DNA of 64,000 bases from Roseibium limicola (GTDB lineage: Bacteria; Pseudomonadota; Alphaproteobacteria; Rhizobiales; Stappiaceae): NCBI RefSeq assembly GCF_017313085.1, contig NZ_JAFLNF010000006.1, positions 186,001-250,000 of the forward strand, read 5' to 3'. This document shows positions 1 through 9,046 of this stretch, piece after piece. Below the pieces are notes generated by a model, which saw only the letters and a program-made list of their open reading frames with translations, did no database searches and was not told the origin of the DNA. How positions within the stretch are numbered: the first letter of the stretch is position 1; every line of letters begins with the position of its first letter. The position numbers were made by a program, and so were the translations under genes.

Positions 1-147
1 GAATGGCGCAAGCACACCCTGGCCTGGGTGAATGACGCCGGCGACGTCAAGCTGGATTACCGTGCGGTTGTCACCGAGCCTTTGACCAAGTTCGAGGACG
101 GCGGCATCGACATGAAGAAGATCGCGCCAAAAGCGCGCGTCTACTAA
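1..147 (+). CDS. sdhA: Succinate dehydrogenase flavoprotein subunit, C-terminal end (partial)
   Basis: Only the last 48 codons are in the window; the frame is open from base 1 and stops with TAA at 145-147. The tail (EWRKHTLAWV near the start, then KLDYRAVV and ending KARVY) matches the conserved C-terminus of SdhA, the FAD subunit of complex II that oxidises succinate to fumarate at the inner membrane. An sdhB gene lies about 1 kb downstream on the same strand, which supports the call. The two subunit genes are separated by a methyltransferase gene instead of being adjacent. Confidence 0.9.
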   Translation, partial: EWRKHTLAWVNDAGDVKLDYRAVVTEPLTKFEDGGIDMKKIAPKARVY

Positions 148-162
148 GGAACGGAAAGACCC

Positions 163-1020
163 TTGAGCGTATCTGCGACCCTCATGGACACGGTCAGTCC
201 CTTCGGCACCTACAAGGCCGAGGGACTGGTCCGCTATGCCTGGCAGCTGGCGGATCGTCATGATCTGTCCGTTTCTCTGCGCAAGCGGATCCGTGCTCTG
301 GTGTCGCGGGTCTTCAAGGGGCCGTATGACACGGAAGTCGACGGTCTCCGGTTCCGGATTTATCCGGGCCAGAACTATGATGACCGCAAGATTCTGGCCA
401 AAGGTCGACTGCCGGAACGGGCGGAGCACAAGCTTCTCAAGCCTTTTCTGATCTCTGGTTCGGTCTTCGTCGATGTCGGAGCCAATATCGGCAGCTACAC
501 GCTCTTTGCGGCCAGCTGCGGGGCTGAGGTTCTGGCGGTCGAGGCCAATCCGGAAACGGCTGCCAAGCTGCGGTTCAACCTTCAGGCCAACGGTCTTGCC
601 ACTGACGTCTGCAGGGTGCAGTTGGCGGAAGTGGCGATTGGCGACAAGGCAGGAACGCTGTCTCTTTGGACAGAGCCGTCGAATTGCGGCTTTGCCACGC
701 TGGTTGAGGATCTGACCACCGGCGAATGGGCGGGTGACTGGACACCGAAAGAGGTCACTGTCCGCCCGCTTGCCGATGTGGTGGCGGACAAGGGGCTGAA
801 GCGTATCGACGTTTTGAAGGTGGACGTGGAAGGCTTCGAGGATCGTGTGGTTCTTCCTTTCTTGCGCACCGCTGACCGGGTCTTGTGGCCTCGTGTCATC
901 ATGCTTGAAACCAACTGCCGGCCGCATTGGGTCGAGGATTGTACTTCCGAACTGGAAATCCTCGGGTACCGCGCTGCCGGATCGACAACAGACAACACCG
1001 TCTTCGAGCTCGGCTCTTAG
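163..1020 (+). CDS. FkbM-family SAM-dependent methyltransferase
   Basis: 285-residue protein. A class I SAM-binding motif is visible at residues 101-113 (VFVDVGANIGSYT), followed by the acidic motif II region (AVEANPETA, about 125-133) and the FkbM signature LKVDVEGFE at 218-226. FkbM enzymes O-methylate sugars, polyketides or lipids; the substrate here cannot be told. The chosen start is TTG at 163, five bases after a GGAAAG Shine-Dalgarno; ATG at 184 is an alternative. The gene begins 15 bp after the sdhA stop and ends 60 bp before sdhB, so it is probably cotranscribed with them. Family assignment is firm; a role linked to complex II is only suggested by position. Confidence 0.85.
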   Translation: MSVSATLMDTVSPFGTYKAEGLVRYAWQLADRHDLSVSLRKRIRALVSRVFKGPYDTEVDGLRFRIYPGQNYDDRKILAKGRLPERAEHKLLKPFLISGSVFVDVGANIGSYTLFAASCGAEVLAVEANPETAAKLRFNLQANGLATDVCRVQLAEVAIGDKAGTLSLWTEPSNCGFATLVEDLTTGEWAGDWTPKEVTVRPLADVVADKGLKRIDVLKVDVEGFEDRVVLPFLRTADRVLWPRVIMLETNCRPHWVEDCTSELEILGYRAAGSTTDNTVFELGS

Positions 1021-1080
1021 GGATCGGTGATTTTAGCGGCCCGGACGCGAACCCAGGGCCCAAACGCGGAGCGATGAAAA

Positions 1081-1863
1081 ATGGTTCAGCTGACGCTTCC
1101 CCGGAACTCTCAGGTGACGGAAGGCAAGGTTTGGGACAAACCTGCCGGTGCGACCAACTTGCGGGAATACCGGATCTACCGCTGGAACCCGGATGATGGA
1201 CGCAATCCGCGTGTCGACACCTACTTCGTCGATACGGATGACTGCGGCCCGATGGTTCTCGACGGCCTGATCTACATCAAGAACAAGGTCGACCCGACCC
1301 TGACCTTCCGCCGGTCCTGCCGCGAAGGCATCTGTGGCTCCTGCGCGATGAACATCGACGGAACCAACACCCTGGCTTGTACCAAAGGTACGGATGAGGT
1401 TGCTGGTGATGTTGTGAAGATCTATCCGCTGCCGCATATGCCGGTGGTGAAGGATCTGATCCCGGATTTGACGCGCTTTTATGCTCAGCACCGCTCCATC
1501 GAGCCATGGCTGAAGACGACGACGCCACAGCCTGAGAAGGAATGGCGCCAGTCACACGAAGACAGGCAGAAGCTCGACGGCCTTTATGAGTGCATTCTCT
1601 GCGCTTGCTGCTCGACTTCCTGCCCGAGCTACTGGTGGAATGGCGACCGCTACCTCGGCCCGGCCATCTTGCTTCAGGCTTACCGTTGGTTGATCGACTC
1701 GCGCGATGAGGCAACCGGTGAGCGTCTCGATGATCTTGAAGATCCATTCCGCCTCTACCGCTGCCACACCATCATGAACTGTACTCAGGCGTGCCCGAAG
1801 GGTCTGAACCCTGCCAAGGCAATCGCCGAGATCAAGAAGATGTTGGTCGAACGTCGCGTCTGA
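1081..1863 (+). CDS. sdhB: Succinate dehydrogenase iron-sulfur subunit
   Basis: 260 residues, the normal length. The plant-type [2Fe-2S] cluster ligands are Cys80, Cys85, Cys88 and Cys100 (CREGICGSC). The bacterial ferredoxin-like half has Cys171, Cys174, Cys177 and Cys181 ([11 protein letters not shown]), then Cys228, Cys234 and Cys238 ([11 protein letters not shown]), giving the [4Fe-4S] and [3Fe-4S] clusters. It carries electrons from SdhA to ubiquinone in complex II. GGAG at 1066 lies upstream of the ATG. It is the last gene of the sdh unit, and a clear intrinsic terminator follows its stop. Confidence 0.97.
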   Translation: MVQLTLPRNSQVTEGKVWDKPAGATNLREYRIYRWNPDDGRNPRVDTYFVDTDDCGPMVLDGLIYIKNKVDPTLTFRRSCREGICGSCAMNIDGTNTLACTKGTDEVAGDVVKIYPLPHMPVVKDLIPDLTRFYAQHRSIEPWLKTTTPQPEKEWRQSHEDRQKLDGLYECILCACCSTSCPSYWWNGDRYLGPAILLQAYRWLIDSRDEATGERLDDLEDPFRLYRCHTIMNCTQACPKGLNPAKAIAEIKKMLVERRV

Positions 1864-1889
1864 TTTTTCGAGATGGAAATTGAAATTAG

Positions 1890-1918
1890 AAAAGCCGCCC
1901 CAAAAAGGCGGCTTTTTT
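1890..1918 (+). terminator. Intrinsic terminator after sdhB
   Basis: Perfect 10-bp inverted repeat AAAAGCCGCC (1890-1899) / GGCGGCTTTT (1907-1916), 7-nt loop, running into a T tract at 1913-1918. It lies 26 bp after the sdhB stop and ends the sdh operon. Confidence 0.9.
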
Positions 1919-2063
1919 GTTTGAAGTCTGGTCTCGGCTCAGCTTGCTGGTTCAAAGTTACAAAAAGTATCACCCTGCCGCGTCATGCCATAGCTCGACC
2001 ATGGCATCCATGCTGTTGCATCTCGACAGCCTAAGGTGTCGATGAAGTGGGTTTACGGCATGG

Positions 2064-2086
2064 ATTGCCGGATCGAGTCCGGCAAT
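2064..2086. repeat. Palindromic intergenic element (REP-like hairpin)
   Basis: Perfect 9-bp inverted repeat ATTGCCGGA / TCCGGCAAT around a 5-nt spacer (TCGAG), just past the 3' end of the aldo/keto reductase gene. This sequence type (ATTGCCGG, spacer, CCGGCAATGAC) resembles short dispersed palindromes common in alphaproteobacterial intergenic DNA. I found no second copy in this window. It has no T tract; it may help end transcription of the minus-strand gene. Confidence 0.5.
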
Positions 2087-2132
2087 GACGCACACCGCTT
2101 CGTATGACGCGCGAAGTCGGAAACACCGAAAA

Positions 2133-2969
2133 TCAGAAATCCGCCGTCAGGGGATCTGGCCCGAGTCGGTTCTTGGTATCGTCGAGCTTGGCCAATGCCG
2201 CCAGGTCGTCCTGATCCAGCTTGAAATCGAAGACGTCGAAATTCGCCTTGATCCGCTCCGGGTTGGAGGACTTCGGGATGGTCACCAACCCCATGTCGAT
2301 ATGCCAGCGGATGAGCACTTGAGCCGGTGTTTTACCGTGCTTCGTGGCAATCTCGACAAGCACGCCATTGTCCATCAGCTTGCCCTGCCCAAGCGGGCTC
2401 CAGCTTTCAGTGACAATGTTCTGGCTGTCGTGAAAGGCACGGAACTCTGTTTGCTGAAAGTCCGGGTGCAGCTCGATCTGATTGATGACCGGCTTCACGC
2501 CGGTTTCCGACACCAGCCGGTCGATATGGTCCGGATTGAAATTCGAGACACCGATGGATTTGATCCGCTTTTCCTTCTGAAGCTGGATGAAGGCTTTCCA
2601 TGTCTCGACGTAGAGGTCCATTTTCGGCGCGGGCCAATGGATCAGGTAGAGGTCGACATAGTCGGTGCCCAACCGCTTCAAGCTCTCCTCGAAGGCCATC
2701 AACGTCGCTTCATATCCCTGGGCGTCATTCCAGAGTTTGGTGGTCAGAAAGATATCTTCCCGCGCGACGTTCGAGGTTTGAACTCCCTTGCCGACGCCCT
2801 CCTCGTTGCCGTAGATCGCAGCCGTGTCGATATGTCGGTATCCGGCATTCAGCGCGGCCTGCACTGCAGCTGAAGCGCCGTCATTCGGCGTCTGATAGAC
2901 TCCGAGCCCAACCTGAGGAATGGCGTTGCCATCTGAAAAGGTGATCATTGGTTGCTCAACCATTGTCAA
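2133..2969 (-). CDS. Aldo/keto reductase (2,5-diketo-gluconate reductase-like)
   Basis: 278-residue cytosolic NADPH-dependent reductase of the AKR superfamily. The catalytic tetrad is visible: Asp48 and Tyr53 (GYRHIDTAAIYGNE), Lys78 (LTTKLW) and His111 (LYLIHWPAPK). The C-terminal cofactor loop IPKSSNPERI is also present. Overall it is closest to the DkgA/DkgB group, which reduces small aldehydes, ketoacids and 2,5-diketo-D-gluconate; the true substrate is unknown. It is a single gene in opposite orientation to sdhB and msrA. Confidence 0.9.
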   Translation of the reverse strand: MTMVEQPMITFSDGNAIPQVGLGVYQTPNDGASAAVQAALNAGYRHIDTAAIYGNEEGVGKGVQTSNVAREDIFLTTKLWNDAQGYEATLMAFEESLKRLGTDYVDLYLIHWPAPKMDLYVETWKAFIQLQKEKRIKSIGVSNFNPDHIDRLVSETGVKPVINQIELHPDFQQTEFRAFHDSQNIVTESWSPLGQGKLMDNGVLVEIATKHGKTPAQVLIRWHIDMGLVTIPKSSNPERIKANFDVFDFKLDQDDLAALAKLDDTKNRLGPDPLTADF

Positions 2970-3258
2970 AGCTCCTTGCTGGAAATCTTAGCGGGCAAAT
3001 GTACTGCCCTGAAGGTGGGTTCTGGGAGAACTGTCTTGCGCGGCTGTCCTCTACGTGGTCGCCACAGCGACAAAATCAAGGAGAAGGGGTATCCGGGTGT
3101 TTCACTTCGGTTCAGGCCCAGGCCCAGTTCTCGGTCTTCTCAGCATTGACTGCGGTTCAAGAAACCTCTCGTGACGCCGGAATCTCGATTTTGTGTAGCG
3201 ACTTGAGTTGCCTTTCGGCGGGGGGCTCTTAGTTTCCAAGCTAACTTTGGAGGCACTC

Positions 3259-3903
3259 ATGTTGAAACACGTCGTCGCAACCGCGCTTTTGCTGACCTCA
3301 TCCCTGGCGGTCACACCTGCGGCCCAGGCTGAAACCGCGATCCTGGCGGGGGGCTGTTTCTGGTGTGTTGAATCTGACCTTGAAACGGTCGCAGGGGTTC
3401 GCGATGTCGTTTCGGGCTACGCGGGTGGGATGAGCCAGAACCCGACCTACAAGACTTATGAAGACGGCGGCCATAGGGAAGTGGTTCAGGTGGACTTTGA
3501 CGAGGGCAAGCTGAGCTACCGTCAGCTGGTTGATATTTTCCTGCGCACCATTGATGTCACAGATGCCAAAGGCCAGTTCTGCGATCGCGGGCATGCCTAT
3601 TCCTCGGCGATTTACCCTCTGACCGATGCCCAGGCTAATACTGCTCGGGCAGCGGTAGCCGATGCTGAGAAGGTGCTGGGTGACAAGATCATCACGCCGG
3701 TGGAAGGCAGCGTTTTGTTTTGGCCAGCGGAGGCCTATCACCAAGGCTATTACAAATCCGATGCGCGAACCCTAACCCGCTTTGGTTATGTCACTCGTGC
3801 CACTGCCTACAAGGGCTATCGCAAGGCCTGCGGACGCGATGAGCGGGTGAAGAAAGTCTGGGGTGAAGAAGCCTTCAAGGGCGTTGCCAAACACGGCTCC
3901 TAA
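3259..3903 (+). CDS. msrA: Peptide methionine sulfoxide reductase MsrA, exported form
   Basis: 214 residues from the ATG at 3259, chosen because GGAGG sits 7 bp upstream and the protein then begins with a signal peptide (hydrophobic core about 5-18, cleavage near AQA-ET). An upstream in-frame ATG at 3208 would bury that signal. The catalytic motif GCFWC is at residues 32-36, with Cys33 the sulfenic-acid-forming residue. It reduces methionine-S-sulfoxide in proteins, here probably in the periplasm. No MsrB partner is adjacent. It converges on the LytTR gene 10 bp away. Confidence 0.93.
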   Translation: MLKHVVATALLLTSSLAVTPAAQAETAILAGGCFWCVESDLETVAGVRDVVSGYAGGMSQNPTYKTYEDGGHREVVQVDFDEGKLSYRQLVDIFLRTIDVTDAKGQFCDRGHAYSSAIYPLTDAQANTARAAVADAEKVLGDKIITPVEGSVLFWPAEAYHQGYYKSDARTLTRFGYVTRATAYKGYRKACGRDERVKKVWGEEAFKGVAKHGS

Positions 3904-3913
3904 TCAACAGACC

Positions 3914-4744
3914 TTAGCGGCTGGAAGGCAACAGTCCGCGCGCTTTCAGCTCAGGCAGATAGGTCCGGCTGACGGGAAGGATAGGGCCGTCGCTTGTGTG
4001 AATGAGCGTCTTGCCATTCTCGCGGCTTACTTTTTCGATGGCATTTTTCGCAACCCAGTGAGACCGGTGGATTTGCAGCCCGTCTGTCTGATCGATTTCC
4101 TCGATCGCGTCCTTCAATCGCAGCAGCAGAAGCTCCCGTCCCTTCACGGTGGCAACTTCGACGTAATGGTCACTGACGGAAAGCCAACGCAGCGGCGATC
4201 TCTTTTCCACGGGCAACCTTCGTTGCAGCCTGTCGAGCACCGATGATGCCTCCGCAGAGCTGTTCTGAGGGTCAGGCGATGTCCGCGAGTTACGAGAAAA
4301 AATGGCCAGATTGAGGGCCACCACTCCGCCAATGATGAGACAGTTCAGGAATTGTCGGAGCAGGTAGCCCGTATTTGTCAGGTCCGCCTGAAAGAAGATC
4401 AGGTTTAGAATGAGGATGGCAGGCAATACCGCCAACCCGGCAGCAAACCCGGCAAGAGCGTAGCAGAGCGGTCGGGCGAGACCGGCGAGCCTCAGCGTGT
4501 GCCCGACCATTGAACCCGTCAAGTTGCCGATCCCAAAACCACTTGCGACGATCAAACTCCAAAACAGCAGTCTGGGCAGCAGCGTCATGTCGTCCGATGT
4601 GCCGAAGGGGCCCGACAGCGTCAATATGCAGATGACTCCTCCCACAATGGCATAGGTTCGCCGATCACTCAGCAGCCCGTGCATTTCACGAAGCGCCAGT
4701 TGCAATGGTCTGCCATCTGCGAAGTTCTGGTGTGTTTCATTCAT
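3914..4744 (-). CDS. Membrane-bound LytTR-family transcriptional regulator
   Basis: 276 residues. Four predicted membrane helices occupy about residues 32-150, including AIVGGVICILTLSG, LLFWSLIVASGFGIG and FLNCLIIGGVVALNLAIF. A C-terminal LytTR DNA-binding domain covers about 170-272 (WLSVSDHYVEV, LKDAIEEID, QIHRSHWVA, GPILPVSRTYLPEL). There is no receiver domain, so it is a one-component membrane-anchored regulator, not a LytR/AlgR response regulator. Such proteins often control an adjacent membrane protein gene; the divergent gene starting at 4825 is the obvious candidate target. Signal and regulon are unknown. Confidence 0.85.
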   Translation of the reverse strand: MNETHQNFADGRPLQLALREMHGLLSDRRTYAIVGGVICILTLSGPFGTSDDMTLLPRLLFWSLIVASGFGIGNLTGSMVGHTLRLAGLARPLCYALAGFAAGLAVLPAILILNLIFFQADLTNTGYLLRQFLNCLIIGGVVALNLAIFSRNSRTSPDPQNSSAEASSVLDRLQRRLPVEKRSPLRWLSVSDHYVEVATVKGRELLLLRLKDAIEEIDQTDGLQIHRSHWVAKNAIEKVSRENGKTLIHTSDGPILPVSRTYLPELKARGLLPSSR

Positions 4745-4824
4745 GTCGCGTTGCCCGGTCTGCTCAAAGACTGCCTTCCTTGGCCTAGAAATAGCGTAAC
4801 ATTCTCAGCCATTGGAATTGCAAT

Positions 4825-5346
4825 ATGACTTTCTATGTCGAAATTATCCGACATACCCCCTCAGGTGTCTGGCTCTTGCTGGTCTATTGCCTCTATGCCG
4901 CAATATCGCAACTGAGGGTGCGGCAGGTCCGGCCACTGACGGTGCTGATAGTCCCAGCCATCTTCGGTTGTCTTGCCGTGGCTCGGGGACTTCAGGGCAG
5001 TCACGCGCCGATATTCTGGCTTGGGTGTTTCACCGGGCTCGTGCTGGCGTGGAGTGCATTGTTGATGACCCGCCCGGTGTCTCAGCATTTGAGAAATGGG
5101 CGGCTACAGACAGGGCGTGACTTTTTTGCGGCCCTTTTGATCCCCATGACATTCATCGGGCATTATATCACTGGTGTGCTCCAGGCGCTGGAACCGGGGG
5201 CCTTGCTGACTTCGCAGGCGCAATTCATGATGGCAGTTCTGATCACCTTGCCTGCGACCTATATGGGCACGAGAGCGGCTGGATATCTGCGCAACAAAGC
5301 TCAGTCAGTCGTGAGGACCGACGCGATTGAACCGGCCGTGAGTTGA
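4825..5346 (+). CDS. Uncharacterised integral membrane protein
   Basis: 173 residues with about five hydrophobic segments, for example GVWLLLVYCLYAAI (14-27), VLIVPAIFGCLAVA (40-53), IFWLGCFTGLVLAWSALL (63-80), LLIPMTFIGHYITGVL (104-119) and MMAVLITLPATYMGT (134-148). I recognise no domain. It is transcribed away from the LytTR regulator across an 80-bp gap holding both promoters, and its stop lies 10 bp from the convergent recQ stop. The ribosome-binding site is weak. It may be the regulator's partner or target; this is inference from position. Confidence 0.65.
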   Translation: MTFYVEIIRHTPSGVWLLLVYCLYAAISQLRVRQVRPLTVLIVPAIFGCLAVARGLQGSHAPIFWLGCFTGLVLAWSALLMTRPVSQHLRNGRLQTGRDFFAALLIPMTFIGHYITGVLQALEPGALLTSQAQFMMAVLITLPATYMGTRAAGYLRNKAQSVVRTDAIEPAVS

Positions 5347-5356
5347 AGGCGGATAC

Positions 5357-7264
5357 TCAGACGCCGGCTTCGAACGCCTCGACCAGTTCGATAAATTCGC
5401 GGCCGTATTTCTCCAGCTTTGATTGGCCAACGCCGGATACTCCAAGCAGGGCGTCGTCGTTGGTCGGCCGGGCCTTGGCGATGCCGGCCAGCGTGGCATC
5501 GGGGAACACCACATAGGGCGGCACTTCATTTTCGCGGGCAATCTGCGTTCTCATCCGGCGCAGGCGCTCAAACAACAGCCGGTCGTCCTGATCGAGTTCG
5601 TCGGCCAGGCCGGCGGAGCGCTCGCCACGGGATTGCTTGAGACTGGAGGCTGCACGGTCCTTACGAAGACGCACGGTTTCCTCGCCGCGTAAAACAGCCC
5701 GGGCCCCCTCTGTCAGGATCAGAGCGCCGAAGTTGGCGTGGTCCACATCCATCAGACCGGCAGCGACGAGCTGGCGTGCCACCGACTGCCACATCTTCGG
5801 AGAGCGTTCCTTGCCGATGCCATAGACACTCAGGTCTGAGTGGCTGAACCGAGCGATCTTTTCGGTCTCTTTGCCGAGCAGAACATCGACGACATGTCCG
5901 GTTCCGAAGCGCTGACCGGTGCGGTAGACAGCCGACATGAACTTCTGCGCAGCTTCCGTTCCGTCCCAGGTCTCCACCGGTGACAGGCAAGTGTCGCAGT
6001 TGCCACAGGGCTTCGGATAGGTCTCGCCGAAATGGGCGAGGAGGGACTGGCGACGACATCCGACCGTCTCGCAAATACCCAACAAAGCGTTCAGCTTGCC
6101 GTTCTCAGCTCGCTTGACCTCCTCGGGGGCATCGCCTTCCGAAATCATTCGTCGGCGCTGCACCACATCAGCCATGCCATAGGACATCCAGGCCTCTGAT
6201 GGCGCGCCGTCGCGGCCCGCGCGGCCAGTTTCCTGATAATATGCCTCAATGGAAGACGGCAGATCCAGATGGGCTACGAAGCGCACATCAGGCTTGTCGA
6301 TACCCATGCCGAAAGCCACTGTTGCCACCAGACACAGGCCTTCTTCAAGCAGAAAGGCATCCTGATTGGCGGCGCGCACTTCCGGCGGCAGGCCGGCATG
6401 ATAGGGAAGGGCCTTGAAGCCCTTGGCCTTCAGCCATTCGGCAATGTCCTCGACCTTGGCGCGAGACAGGCAATAGACGATGCCGCTCTTGTCCGTGTGC
6501 CGCTTCAGAAAATCGAGCAATTGCTGACGCTGGTTCTGCCGTTCGACGATCTCATAGCGGATGTTCGGGCGGTCGAAACTTGTGGTGTAGATGTCGGCCG
6601 TGTTGAGCTGCAGACGCTCGATCAGGTCGTCGCGGGTGTGCGGATCGGCGGTCGCAGTCAGAGCCACGCGGGGAACGCCGGGATAGCGCGCGCCCAGTGT
6701 GGCCAGTGAGAGATATTCGGGGCGGAAGTCGTGGCCCCATTGGCTGACGCAATGAGCCTCATCGATCGCGAAAAGGGCAATGTTCAATGTGTCCAGGAAG
6801 CGGCGAAAACCTTCATTGGAAAGCCGCTCGGGTGTCACATAGAGCAGCTTCAGACTTCCGTCTTGCGCCCTGGCCCGCACGTCATCCTGCTCTTGGGGAG
6901 TGAGGCTCGAGTTCAGAGCTGCTGCAGCCACGCCGGCCGCTTCCAGGGCGCCGACCTGATCTTTCATCAAGGCAATCAGCGGCGAGATGACGATGCCGAT
7001 GCCCGGGCGACACAACGCAGGGATCTGGAAGCAGAGAGACTTGCCCGCGCCGGTCGGAAACAACACCACGGCATCGCCACCCCCAATCAGGGTGTCAATC
7101 ACTTCACGTTGGCGCCCTCGAAATTCAGGATAGCCGAACACGGTGCGCAACACGTCGCACGGGTCTTTAGAGGTCGAATCGAAAACGGCGTCCGCGGCAA
7201 GCGGCTGCGAGGCTGGCATGTGTGGCTGATCCCTTGAGCTCTCGCCACCTTTCATGATTTGCAC
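5357..7264 (-). CDS. recQ: ATP-dependent DNA helicase RecQ
   Basis: About 635 residues. SF2 helicase core with Walker A FPTGAGKS (about 69-76), DEAH box (168-171, [17 protein letters not shown]) and motif VI region [10 protein letters not shown]. It is followed by the RQC zinc subdomain (cysteines in VGCRR and KPCGNCDTC) and a C-terminal HRDC domain (about 560-632). It unwinds DNA 3' to 5' in recombination and fork repair. The start is uncertain: GTG at 7264 gives the longest form, ATG occurs at 7255, and ATG at 7219 has the better upstream AAGGGA. Ends beside the membrane gene at 5346. Confidence 0.96.
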   Translation of the reverse strand: MQIMKGGESSRDQPHMPASQPLAADAVFDSTSKDPCDVLRTVFGYPEFRGRQREVIDTLIGGGDAVVLFPTGAGKSLCFQIPALCRPGIGIVISPLIALMKDQVGALEAAGVAAAALNSSLTPQEQDDVRARAQDGSLKLLYVTPERLSNEGFRRFLDTLNIALFAIDEAHCVSQWGHDFRPEYLSLATLGARYPGVPRVALTATADPHTRDDLIERLQLNTADIYTTSFDRPNIRYEIVERQNQRQQLLDFLKRHTDKSGIVYCLSRAKVEDIAEWLKAKGFKALPYHAGLPPEVRAANQDAFLLEEGLCLVATVAFGMGIDKPDVRFVAHLDLPSSIEAYYQETGRAGRDGAPSEAWMSYGMADVVQRRRMISEGDAPEEVKRAENGKLNALLGICETVGCRRQSLLAHFGETYPKPCGNCDTCLSPVETWDGTEAAQKFMSAVYRTGQRFGTGHVVDVLLGKETEKIARFSHSDLSVYGIGKERSPKMWQSVARQLVAAGLMDVDHANFGALILTEGARAVLRGEETVRLRKDRAASSLKQSRGERSAGLADELDQDDRLLFERLRRMRTQIARENEVPPYVVFPDATLAGIAKARPTNDDALLGVSGVGQSKLEKYGREFIELVEAFEAGV

Positions 7265-7332
7265 GAGAAGGGCAATCTTAGCCTATGGATGTCAGAGCTT
7301 CGCCCCCATGCAAACGGGGATATCTATCAGCT

Positions 7333-8253
7333 TCAGGGCCGGTAGACAGCATTTGCATCATTGCCCAGCGTTTCGGCACAATGGACGCGCAGACTGTCCG
7401 CCAGCGTGTTGATGTTGCCCTGAAGGTCCGTGGCTTCGATCGGTCTGCCGAAGTGCACCAGGAACTTCGCCTGCTTCTTGTTTAACAGCTCGTTGAAAAC
7501 CGTCATGTCACGCAGGTCTGTCGAAAGGCGAGAGAGAAAGTAGAACAGGCCGGAATTGCGCCCGCCCATATGCATTGGAATGATCGGCGCGCCATTTTTG
7601 CGCGCCAACGCAATGGCCGATGTCATCCAGGGGCGCTCTGTGAGTTTGCCTTCGTTCCAATAGGCCAGACGACCAGAGGGGAAGAGCACCACGACCCGTT
7701 CCTCGGTGAAAGCTCGGGCAGTCAGCGACAGGGTCTCACGGGTTTTCTGCCGGCTCTTGAATTCGTCGCGCCATTCGACCGGAACAATCATGTCAGAGAG
7801 ACGCGGATTGATGCGGATGGCATCCCGATTGGCAAAGATGGAGAGATCCTTGCGGCGGGCTTTGATGGCATCGAAAAGGGCTATACCGTCGGCGATACCT
7901 GTGGGGTGGTTGCAAACCAGAACAACTGGGCCGGTCTCCGGGACATTTTCCAGTCCGCGCACAGTCAGGTTAAGTTGCAGTAAGGCACTAAGGTATTCAA
8001 ACACCTCCTGCGCGGGGAGCGCTTCAATCGCCCCGGCCATATCGACGGCCTCCCGGTAGCGCAGCACCTTGAACGCCAGCGGGCGCAAAAGCGGCCACCA
8101 GGGCTGGTGCATGACGTTCTGCCCACGCTCATAGATTAGCGTATCGACGGTCTCTTGCGCGTTTGTGGCCGGTTTGGTGCGGCCCTTGTGTCTGATGCTT
8201 GCCGCAGAAGAGGTGGAGAGGGCCACTCGAGGTCCTTTATGTTTGCCTGCCAC
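7333..8253 (-). CDS. Lysophospholipid / ornithine-lipid type acyltransferase (PlsC superfamily)
   Basis: Up to 306 residues from GTG at 8253; a start at ATG 8112 (MHQPWWPLLRP) is also possible and no clear ribosome-binding site decides. The acyltransferase motif I is VCNHPTGIADG (His116, Asp122), the spacing seen in the hemolysin/OlsA-like branch rather than classic PlsC. Motif III-like VVLFPSGRLAYW and motif IV-like GAPIIPMHMGG follow. It should transfer an acyl chain to a lipid acceptor at the inner membrane. The acceptor (lysophosphatidate, lyso-ornithine lipid or other) cannot be told from sequence. Confidence 0.82.
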   Translation of the reverse strand: MAGKHKGPRVALSTSSAASIRHKGRTKPATNAQETVDTLIYERGQNVMHQPWWPLLRPLAFKVLRYREAVDMAGAIEALPAQEVFEYLSALLQLNLTVRGLENVPETGPVVLVCNHPTGIADGIALFDAIKARRKDLSIFANRDAIRINPRLSDMIVPVEWRDEFKSRQKTRETLSLTARAFTEERVVVLFPSGRLAYWNEGKLTERPWMTSAIALARKNGAPIIPMHMGGRNSGLFYFLSRLSTDLRDMTVFNELLNKKQAKFLVHFGRPIEATDLQGNINTLADSLRVHCAETLGNDANAVYRP

Positions 8254-8374
8254 ACGTCAGACAGATCGTTAGCCCAGTCAGGGCAGACTTGCAATTATCG
8301 CCAGGAGGACAGCTGGACAGTTACAGGTTGATCGGCTCAGGCGGTGCTTGGTCTTTTGATCACCCGCGTCCCTT

Positions 8375-8782
8375 CTATACGCTCCAGAGCGGCGATGTGA
8401 AAATGGCCACCGCACTGATGTATCCGGCGGTCCACGCAAGTGAACGCGGTGTCGGGCGGTCAGCATAATAGCAGCCGATGTAAATCAACCGCAGCAATAG
8501 AAACAGCATGGCAAGCTTATCGATCCAGTCGGGATTACCACCTTGCCACAGACCTACGATCACCGAGACGGCGAAAAATGGAAAAACCTCAAAGCCATTG
8601 GCATGCGCTGCAAGGGCGCGGGATCGGAATCCGGATTTCCAATAGTCGGGGTCCCGTGGTGTGCGGTTGCTGAATTCCCGATTGAGTTTTGCCGGAAAAA
8701 GGGTGGCCATGGGCAGAATGGCAGCGGCGAGGAGGCACCAGATGGCGATGGGCATGGTCACGGCGTAATCCAGAGTTGGCAT
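8375..8782 (-). CDS. MAPEG-family membrane protein
   Basis: 135 residues with four predicted membrane helices, the size and topology of MAPEG proteins. Visible signatures are FPAKLNREFSNRTPRDPDYW after helix 1, RALAAHANGFEVFPFFA at the start of helix 2, and LRLIYIGCYYADRPTPRS between helices 3 and 4. Bacterial members are mostly uncharacterised; some have glutathione transferase or peroxidase activity. It is a single gene; upstream, across 264 bp, is the divergent phosphatase-like gene. Confidence 0.88.
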   Translation of the reverse strand: MPTLDYAVTMPIAIWCLLAAAILPMATLFPAKLNREFSNRTPRDPDYWKSGFRSRALAAHANGFEVFPFFAVSVIVGLWQGGNPDWIDKLAMLFLLLRLIYIGCYYADRPTPRSLAWTAGYISAVAIFTSPLWSV

Positions 8783-9046
8783 TGTTCACAGGGGACTTCA
8801 GGCGTCTGCCACAAGGCTGCCTTGCCTTCATGTCAAAGACAAGTCGCAGCCGCTTGGGAGAGGCGGTCTGAATGCGATGCGGCCCGCAAGTAACTGAGGT
8901 CAATGCGTCATCCGCTGAATTTCCCATCTCCTGGGATCTTTTGCATGTGAGCTGCGTTTGAGACCTGCCTGTCATATGTGTGCCGACTCCTGCAGGTACA
9001 AAACCCGCAGTCGAATCGATCGGCATCCTCACTTGGAGAAATCGAC

